NCBI GenBank assembly: GCA_050701635.1
Contig: JBOGDF010000352.1
Coordinates: 1-5,549 of the forward strand
Length of the DNA stretch: 5,549 nt
Source: WHSM01 sp050701635
GTDB taxonomy: Bacteria > Actinomycetota > Actinomycetes > Mycobacteriales > Micromonosporaceae
Direction: 5' to 3'
Shown here: piece by piece, positions 4,572 through 5,549 of the stretch
How positions within the stretch are numbered: position 1 is the stretch's first letter
How the letters are laid out: every line of letters begins with the position of its first letter
Made by a program: the position numbers and the translations under genes
Notes under the pieces: generated by a model
What the model saw: the letters and a program-made list of their open reading frames with translations, nothing else
Databases searched by the model: none
Told to the model about the DNA's origin: nothing

Positions 4572-5549
4572 CTACAGCAGCAGGCCGATGCCGCCGCGGC
4601 GGAGGTCGCCGCCGGCGCCGTCCGGGCCGACCGCGCTGACGCCGCCGAAGTAGTGGTTGAGGCTCTCCCAGCGGTGGATCGGGTAGCCGGCCTTCGCCAG
4701 CGCCGCCAGCTCGTCGTCGGGTACGCCGGGCTCGGTGTGCACCACGCCGTCGTACACGTGGAATCGGGGTTTGGCGATCGCCGGCTCCGGGGGCAGCTTG
4801 TCCACCAGCACCCCGACCAGGGTGTGCAGCAGGGCGGTACGGATCCGGGACGCGCCGGCGGCACCGGCGGCCAGCCGCAGCAACCCGTTCTCGGTGACGA
4901 CCAGCGGGCACATCATGCTCGACATCCGGTCGCCGGGCGCCAGCGGCCCGTGGAGCAGCTCCTCTTCGCCCAACATCGAATTCAGGTGTACGCCGAGCCC
5001 CGGCAACCAGACCCCGGCGCCGAGCCCGAGCGTGGTGGTGACCACGCAGGCGTCGCCGTCGGAGTCGACCACGCAGATGTTGGTGGTGTCGCCGACCCGG
5101 TGCCGGGACACGTCGCGCAGCGCGTCGGCCAGGTGCACCGCGCGTTCCGGCGGCGACCGCTCGGCCAGCGGCGGCACCGCGGCGATGGTCTCGATGGTGC
5201 GGTTGAGGTCGGTGCGCCCGTACACCTGGCAGCCGGCGAACTCGGCCGACGTGGCCGGCACCGCCAGCACCCGGTACGCCGCCAGATCGGTGTCGCAGAG
5301 CGCGCCGCCGGTGTGGCGTACCGCCGTGACGAGCGACTCGGCGAGCGCGCCGGTGTAGAAGCTGGCGGGGCCGTGGTCGGCGAGCAGCGCCAGCGCCTGG
5401 TCCATGCCGGGGTGGTAGAGCAGGTCGCCGCCGCCGAGCAGCCGGCCGTCCGGGGCGTAGATGGTGGCGCCGTCGCCGCGCAGCATCACCGGGGCCAGCG
5501 AGACCAGAGTGCGGGCCTGCGCCTCCGGCAGCGCCGAGCCGTGCCGCGC
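4572..5549 (-). CDS. ggt: Gamma-glutamyltransferase, C-terminal part (start beyond window)
   Basis: The reverse frame is open from the window end to a TAG at 4574-4572, giving 325 visible residues. The start codon, any signal peptide and most of the large subunit lie past 5549. A GTG-ATG pair near 5489-5484 is internal, because the frame and the protein pattern continue upstream of it. The family is an Ntn hydrolase that cleaves itself before a threonine and transfers or hydrolyses gamma-glutamyl groups. The predicted nucleophile is the first Thr of DTTNICVVD (codon 5087-5085), giving a 171-residue small subunit. Other family landmarks follow: TTTLGLGAGVW, HLNSMLGEEEL, RMSSMMCP (substrate-binding Ser pair), AGAAGASRIR (oxyanion region), PRFHVYDG, and a C-terminal NHYFGGVSAV...DLRRGG. 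The MLGEEEL pattern places it with the actinobacterial or archaeal-like branch, not with E. coli Ggt. Actinobacteria use mycothiol in place of glutathione, so its natural substrate is uncertain. It is convergent with the moeZ-ATL pair. Confidence 0.93.
   Translation of the reverse strand, partial: ARHGSALPEAQARTLVSLAPVMLRGDGATIYAPDGRLLGGGDLLYHPGMDQALALLADHGPASFYTGALAESLVTAVRHTGGALCDTDLAAYRVLAVPATSAEFAGCQVYGRTDLNRTIETIAAVPPLAERSPPERAVHLADALRDVSRHRVGDTTNICVVDSDGDACVVTTTLGLGAGVWLPGLGVHLNSMLGEEELLHGPLAPGDRMSSMMCPLVVTENGLLRLAAGAAGASRIRTALLHTLVGVLVDKLPPEPAIAKPRFHVYDGVVHTEPGVPDDELAALAKAGYPIHRWESLNHYFGGVSAVGPDGAGGDLRRGGIGLLL

Noticed and set aside
2045..5549. A single sulfur-metabolism operon including the gamma-glutamyltransferase
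   Set aside because: The gamma-glutamyltransferase is on the opposite strand and separated by a terminator-like hairpin, so joint transcription with moeZ is not supported.
1..5549. CRISPR array, tRNA, rRNA, prophage or biosynthetic gene cluster
   Set aside because: I found no regularly spaced repeats, cloverleaf-like sequence, integrase, phage structural gene or assembly-line enzyme in the window.

Overview
The window is very GC-rich. It uses GTG starts freely, has GC-dominated third codon positions, and lacks strong Shine-Dalgarno sites at most genes. Together with the gene content this points to an actinobacterium, most likely Micromonosporaceae (Micromonospora, Salinispora or Actinoplanes-like). 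The family assignment is inference from style and content; no rRNA or marker tree is available here.

Layout: (1) bases 1-720 (+) are the 3' end of an unrecognised two-domain protein whose start lies before the window. (2) A 161-base gap follows, with a 16-bp direct repeat (784-799 and 807-822) next to a weak promoter-like sequence. (3) 882-1958 (+) encodes an alpha/beta-hydrolase with an intact Ser-Asp-His triad. (4) 2045-2887 (+) encodes a DUF3152-type membrane-anchored or exported protein with a full metzincin-like zinc motif. (5) 2976-4154 (+) is moeZ, a fused E1-like adenylyltransferase and rhodanese that activates and sulfurates ubiquitin-like sulfur carriers. (6) 4165-4470 (+), ten bases after moeZ, is an alkyltransferase-like (ATL) DNA-damage recognition protein with Trp in place of the methyl-accepting Cys. 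(7) 4488-4555 is a long, nearly symmetric inverted repeat centred between two convergent genes, best read as a bidirectional terminator. (8) 4572-5549 (-) is the C-terminal part of a gamma-glutamyltransferase; its start lies beyond the window.

moeZ and the ATL gene look co-transcribed. The DUF3152 gene may be read into moeZ (88-base gap), but the two proteins are expected on opposite sides of the membrane. DUF3152, moeZ and an ATL gene also lie close together in Mycobacterium tuberculosis (from memory, the Rv3204-Rv3207c region), so this looks like an old actinobacterial neighbourhood and not an acquired island. No mobile element, CRISPR array, tRNA or rRNA is visible, and I see no clear new multi-gene system. 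The most interesting signals are the large convergent-gene hairpin, the duplicated motif upstream of the hydrolase, a strong excess of GTAC through the coding regions, and the atypical active-site surroundings of the gamma-glutamyltransferase.
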